DNA from: an uncultured Bacillota bacterium
Lineage (GTDB): Bacteria; Bacillota; Clostridia; Christensenellales; UBA1242
Assembly: GCA_949282835.1 (NCBI GenBank)
Contig: CASDQU010000032.1
Location: 1-8,543 of the forward strand
DNA length: 8,543 nt
Reading direction: 5' to 3'
Shown here: in pieces, positions 1 through 6,000 of the stretch
Layout: every line of letters begins with the position of its first letter
Numbering within the stretch: position 1 is the stretch's first letter
Notes under the pieces: generated by a model
Seen by the model: only the letters and a program-made list of their open reading frames with translations
What the model was told of the DNA's origin: nothing
Database searches by the model: none
Translations under genes and position numbers: made by a program

Positions 1-3000
1 GTAATTGGCAGCGACATAAAAGTTGTTGGCAGCGGTGATGTCACACTTAAACTTTACTCAAAACAAGATGTTTCAAATTCTAAACCGTTTTATGTAAAAG
101 TGATAAATTCAATTTCTAATCTGATTATATCTTGGACTGATAAGGCAGGGCATGTTTATCAAGTGGAAGATGCTTCAATATCTTACTTACAAAAAACTAC
201 CACAAGAAATTATATTGTAACTTATCAAAAATCTTCGGTTGTTTTAGGCAATCAAGCTAAAGAATACAATTTAATCACAAGCGATATGATTTTAGAAAAT
301 GAAGCGCCATATGATGAAGACTCACAAAAACCAGAAGACTCACAAAAACTAGTAGAAATAGAGATAAATTACAATGTAGTAAAAGTTACTGCGAATATAA
401 ACAGCATAGAGACCGATATCACTATAAATCCAAGAATTTTCCCTCAAAATCCAGACGGCAGCGAGAGCAGCTATCAAACAGCATTAAATGACACTTTTGG
501 GAGAAATTTCACAATAACTCCAACCGATGGTGTAATAGAATTTAGTGTTTCTGAAGGCGGACTTTCAATCACTCCTTCTACAAATGCAGTAATGCGAGTA
601 AGAGTTATTACAACGGCAGAAGGTGATAGCGAGACAATCTTGCCGCAGGTAAGAGATAATAATGGCAATATTTTAGGTGGAATAGCTACTGATTCTACCG
701 GAGAGTATAGTAAATATTCCTATGTATATTATCTTCCAGTTGACCTAAGCACACCTTTTATGGGCGCTTATATAAATCTCGTTGAAAGTTATGAAGATAG
801 TAGTACAGGCTACTATACATATACATTTGAAGTTACCTTTGAAATAACTCAAAGCTATAAATCTTTGATCAGTGAAGATCAATCGTTTATTGTATCATTT
901 ATCAGTAATAGCGGCAATGACAGCTATTATCAAGATAGCAATGCAACATTCACATTAAACCTTTCTAAACAAAAATTTACAAATATTGATGTAAATAACT
1001 ATTTGATTGAAAGTTCACAGTGGACTGGAAATATTAACAGCGGTTATGTAACGGTACACACTGCAGGAGAGGCAACTTCTGTTCTTGCTCCTGGTGGAAG
1101 CTCTGTCTTCCAAGTAAGTGTCAATCCAGATTATGCTTATTATGATTATATGCAGCTTTCTTACAGCGGCGCAACAGTAAATAATGCTCTTCAATTTGAA
1201 CTATTATCTCAGTATGGAACTACCAGTGACAACCAAAACAGACGATTCACTCCAAATAAAGAGGCAGATATTAACTTTGTTGGGCAGACTTTGACATATA
1301 AACCTACTCAAGAGGAAAAGAGTGAAGCAAAAGGCTCACTATACTTTAGAATTTGGGTAAATACAACAGTCAATGCTGACAGTACTTTAAAATTAACAGC
1401 AAGCTTCTATAAAAGAGATGGTACACTTTTAAGTAGGGTGGACAATTATCTAACAATTAGCTATCTTACAGAGGCAGAAATCACTGTAAATGGCGAAGAT
1501 ATAGCATATGTAGCTAGAGGTGCTACTGCCAAAGTTCAAGTTAGACTTCCACAAGACCAAAGCCTTGACAATTTTGCTCTTGACGGCAATAAAAGCGGTA
1601 TTAATATCTCTTCATTGACTAATGAAGGGACTGACCCAATTAGTGGCATAACAACATATACTGCTGAAATTTTCATTTCTGTAACAGCTGACACAGAAAA
1701 CGATAATTCATTTGCTGTCACAGCCACAGTTTCTAGAGTGCTTAATGGAAACATAGAAATTAAAACGACAAGCGCAACCATTAAAATAGTTGACTTTATG
1801 ATTGATGAAGAGAATATTGAAATAGTTGGCGCTGAAAATAACACCTTAAATATTTGGCTCAATGTGCCAAAAGCTTTTGATATCAAATATAACTTTATAC
1901 CTGAAACTTACACAGGGTATAGTACAAGTGACGAGGAAGCAGTTGAAAAAGTTCAAGAACTACTTAACGCACGAAATGACTTTTTAGATACACAAACATA
2001 TGCAAATAAAGAAAGTGATTTCTATATTAACTATAAAGATTCAGAAGCGCAAACGCTTGGACAAAGACTTTTCTTTGTTAATGGCAATGAGTTTGTACCT
2101 GTACTTCAAGCGGATGGTACAAACACCTCAAATGCAGTAAGAGTTACTGTAGATAATGGCGGCAACCTTTCAATTATCGGCTTGCAGATGACAGACCCTA
2201 TACAAATGGCGGTAAGAACATATATTTTGGCAGGCGGAGAATCAAGAGTTATTGACAGATATTTTACAGTCAATATTCAAACATACTCAGACCCTGACAT
2301 TCCTTTAACAATCGAAGATGCAAATGATTTTGAAAATCTCAATCCTGCTCTTTATACATCTTCAGATAATGTAACTGCTAATGATTATATTTTGACAAAT
2401 GATATCATCTTGACCGATTATACACCTTTTGATACATCACTTATTAGAAGTCTTGATGGAAATGGTTATACCATTCATATAAAGAGTTTTGATGTTCCTA
2501 ACTCAAATAATATAAATCTATCATTGTTTACAACGGTTGGTGCAAACACCATCTTGAAAAATATGCGTGTCAATCTTTATAATGGCGGACAAATTACTAT
2601 AAATACCGCTGCATTTACCGGACAGGCAACAATCAATATAGCAGGTTTTGCTATAGAGAATAATGGTATTATCACAAATTGTGAAGTTGTTGCATATAGG
2701 GCAGAAAAACTTGCCTATGGCAATATAGAAAATGTGGCTGAGTCAAGCACTTCTCCACATAATAATAGCGCTGGTATTAATGTAACTTTTGTTAGAGGTC
2801 AAAACACTACCGAAGAAGTCTATGTTGGTCGTGAATCAAATTGGACTCCTACCATTTCAGGTTTTGTTATAACTAATAGCGGAAGTATTACAAATTCGCG
2901 TGTTGGCGGAGAGAGCATTATTGAGCTTGGCGAAGAACTTTATAGCGGGGTTAATCCTTCTGGCTATACAATGGCAAACACAGTTTCTCTAGGAACTTTC

Positions 3001-6000
3001 TATATAATAGGTCAAGGAAATATTGCAGGTTTTGCTTATACCAATAATGGCTCTATTTCTGCAAGCAGTGTCGGAAATCTTGATGTTGAAAACAGGTCGG
3101 GAACAAGCACATACGCCACCTCTGGATTTGTTCACTATAACGGAACAAATGCCTCAATAAGTGGTAGCTTTGTAGAAGGTGTAAAATCTAACATTGCTCA
3201 AGGTAGCGAGCCTAAGGCTGAAGATTATACAAGAGAGGGCTCTTCAATTAAATCTAGACTTGGAGTTATTGCTGGCTTTATTTACAATAATGAAGGTCAC
3301 ATTCAAGATAGTTATTCAAATATATTGATTGCTAACGATATTGATGAAGTTAGAGTATATCTTGCATCTGGATTTGTATATATAAATAATGGAGTAATTG
3401 AGGAATGCTATTCAGCATCACAAATTAGAAATTCTATGTACAACCAAATGAACTTCTCTGGTGTAAATTCAGAAGGTGAACTTCTTGCAAACGGTACATA
3501 TAAAAATTGCTATTATTTCAATAAAGAGCTTTATCAATCACAAGATAACAACGACTCAACAACTGAAACTCAATATTCAACAGGCGCTATTTCAGTTAAA
3601 GACCCAGCCGATTCATCATATTATTATGGCTTTGCTCTTGCAAGCGGAGATAGTGATGGAATTTGGCGATTAGATAGCGATGGTCCTACTTTGATAGAGG
3701 CAAACTTAATAGCATATTCTCATAGATATATATTCTATATAGAAGAAGACAGCGGCTATGAAGGAATAACAGGCGAAAATGAACAAGGGAAATATATTCT
3801 TCTATATTCAACTTTACAAATAGATAACAAATCACGAGAAATTAACACCTCTTTAGGAAGTGAGTCAAACCCAATCTTGATAGCTGACGCTAGCGACTTT
3901 GTTGAGGTTATGGGTGCATCAACTTCTACAAATGTAGCTCAGTACTATAACGACTATATAATCTGGGGTACTTATCGAGTTGTAAATGATATCGATTTAA
4001 GTTCTCTTACTAATGCGACAAGCTTGCCATCTGTAAATAAGGCATTTGCAGGTCGAATATATGGTAATAGTTTTGAGATAAAAGGAATATCTATTACAAG
4101 CGATGAAAAGAGAGTGGCATTTGGTCTCTTCTCATCTTTAGAGACTAGAGCAAATTATTCTCCACTTATTACCAATCTTTCAATGCAGATAAATCAAGTG
4201 GTGGGCAGCAATAGTGTAATGACTGGTGGGCTTGCTGGTTATATCATGGACGCAAAACTTATAAATATTGATATATCTTTCTCTGACAATGGCGGAAATG
4301 AAATCAATGGATATAACTTTGCAGGTGCGTTAGCTGGTCTTGCTTTTGGTAATAATATTATTAAAAATATTACAGTAACCGACCCAACAGTAGCAACCAA
4401 TCAGTATAGTGCTACAAGTACAAGCAATTATTATACAATGGCTAATTTGTATTCAAATAGAAATGACCTAAAAAATAGCCTCAATTTCAGTACATCGACC
4501 TCTTCTGCTTTGATTGTAAATAATCTATCTAAATATTCTTATGCAGGTTCGGTAATAGGCTTTGTTGATAACTACTCAGTAGAGTCAAGCAACTTTAGTT
4601 TTAGCCAAGCAACAAACTATTCTATCAATAATGTTAGAATAAGTGGCATTATTAATATTAGAGCGGAAATCGCAGGTGGAGCATTTGGACTTACTAGCTA
4701 TCAAACTCATATCAACGATGTTGGTATTGACATTGAAGGCTCAACAAGCAATAATTCTTCTAAAATATTGTCTATGAAATATTTTGCTGGCGGCGCTATT
4801 GGTCAGGCATTTGGCGGACTTAGCAGAATATATGTACAATATAGCGAGGCAACTCAAACTTCTATAGAAAACAACTTGTCAAATCTTTATGGAGGAAGCT
4901 CTTCAACTTCTCTAGAGAGAGGCGCACTTGATATTTTCAGCAGCAATGGAACTAATTATACCCAAGTATATATCGGCGGACTAATTGGTTATGTGGGCAG
5001 CGGAAAACTTGACATTTCTTATTCTAGAGTCAATGTGATAAGCCCTACAGCAGATTATGCTGGTGGTATTATTGGAGGTATGGAACTTGATGGCGCAACG
5101 GGCTACAACGCAAGTAGCGAACTTATGCCTCAAGAGACATTTACAAAATATTTTATAAATGAAGTCTATGCTACTGGCGATGTGAGAGCTAAAACGGTAG
5201 CGACACCATCGCAAACAAATGTGAACGCAGGTGGCATAATTGGCGTAATCAAAGGTTCTGCTCCTAGAGTAGCGCTTATGTCTGTCAATGCCTTCAATGC
5301 TATTGCAAGCTATGATTACAGCACTCAAGCAGAAATTACCCCAGCTGGAAATATGTCATTCTCATTGCAGACAAACTTAATTCTTGGTAGTGCGTTTGAG
5401 TATAATGACAGTGGCGACTTGAATGCTATAACTCTTGATATAAACAATTATAAATCATATTTGATATTTGTTCAGGCACAAGAATTAAGTCTTGGTGGTA
5501 GTGGCGCAAAATCTGAAATTCCTTCGATTGGCATTTATGAGGGCTATTATATTACCAACAATAGCTATTCAAAACTAAATCTATTTGGAAATGTGGAAGG
5601 CAATAGTGCAGACACAAGTGAAGGCTCTTTGTTTAAGCAAAACTTAATGTATGCCATAGCTTCTCCTTACAACTATACCTCTGCTGCCGTTGGACAGACA
5701 GAGACAAGAACAGCCTTTATAGGTTCGGGCGCTTGGCTAAATGAAAACTGGTCTCATCCAACAAGTAAGCTATTCCCTTCTATTAAATATCAAAAGACAT
5801 CTAATGTAGTATACCTTGACCAATATAATGTGGCAGATGTATTTAACATGATGAGGGGTAATTCTGACATTACCGTTATCGTCAGAGGACTTCAGTCAGA
5901 GGGTGGCACAGAATATGGTAATGTTGATCTTGACAACTATGTAAAAAATTACGGAACCTACTCAAAGATAGAAAACTTTGGAGGAAGATTAGTTGGCGGA

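Larger units (their letters stand above)
1..2300 (+). other. Ig-like (Big-type) beta-sandwich stalk region, residues about 1-767
   Basis: This segment is made of alternating polar/hydrophobic beta strands without GLUG coils. The window opens inside a Big_2-like domain: VIGSDIKVVGSGDVTLKLYS followed by a PFYVKVIN end strand (bases 1-108) matches the usual G-x-G...T-x-x-x-YS...F-x-V-x-V ending. Later units share a recurring strand pair: VLAPGGSSVFQVSVNP (1081-1128), VARGATAKVQVRLP (1510-1551) and GAENNTLNIWLNVP (1831-1869). Their Pro residues lie 141 and 106 codons apart. The last unit ends with VTVDNGGNLSIIG (2143-2181) and YFTVNIQ (2260-2280), again typical of Big-type domains. Such domains usually act as rigid spacers that project an adhesive region from the cell surface. 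Domain boundaries and the number of domains (about five or six) are approximate; sequence divergence is high and no single Pfam family can be assigned by eye. Confidence 0.6.

Noticed and set aside
474..668. Short minus-strand open stretch (64 codons)
   Set aside because: Antisense shadow of the Ig-like region, with no supporting signal. The same holds for the 68-codon minus-strand stretch at 6093-6299.
1536..1886. Open stretch of 116 codons on the minus strand, with hydrophobic Ile/Val/Ser-rich translation
   Set aside because: It lies opposite a continuous, motif-bearing + strand frame. Its hydrophobic look follows from complementing Asn/Ser/Thr/Glu-rich codons; no ribosome binding site or family is seen.
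3476..3673. Short + strand open stretch in another frame (65 codons, Gln/Ile/His-rich)
   Set aside because: Overlaps the end of module A out of frame. Frame 1 keeps the solenoid cap motif here, so this is a chance opening.
5074..5082. GGAGG followed by ATG, like a ribosome binding site and internal start
   Set aside because: The gap to the ATG is one base, too short for a working site, and the bases simply encode the Gly-Gly-Met of a GGIIGGM coil in frame.
4981..5328. Open stretch of 115 codons on the minus strand with many Cys, His and Arg residues
   Set aside because: It is antisense to coils six to eight of module B. The Cys/His content comes from complementing GCA, GTG and ACA-type codons; spacing fits no zinc-binding motif I recognise.
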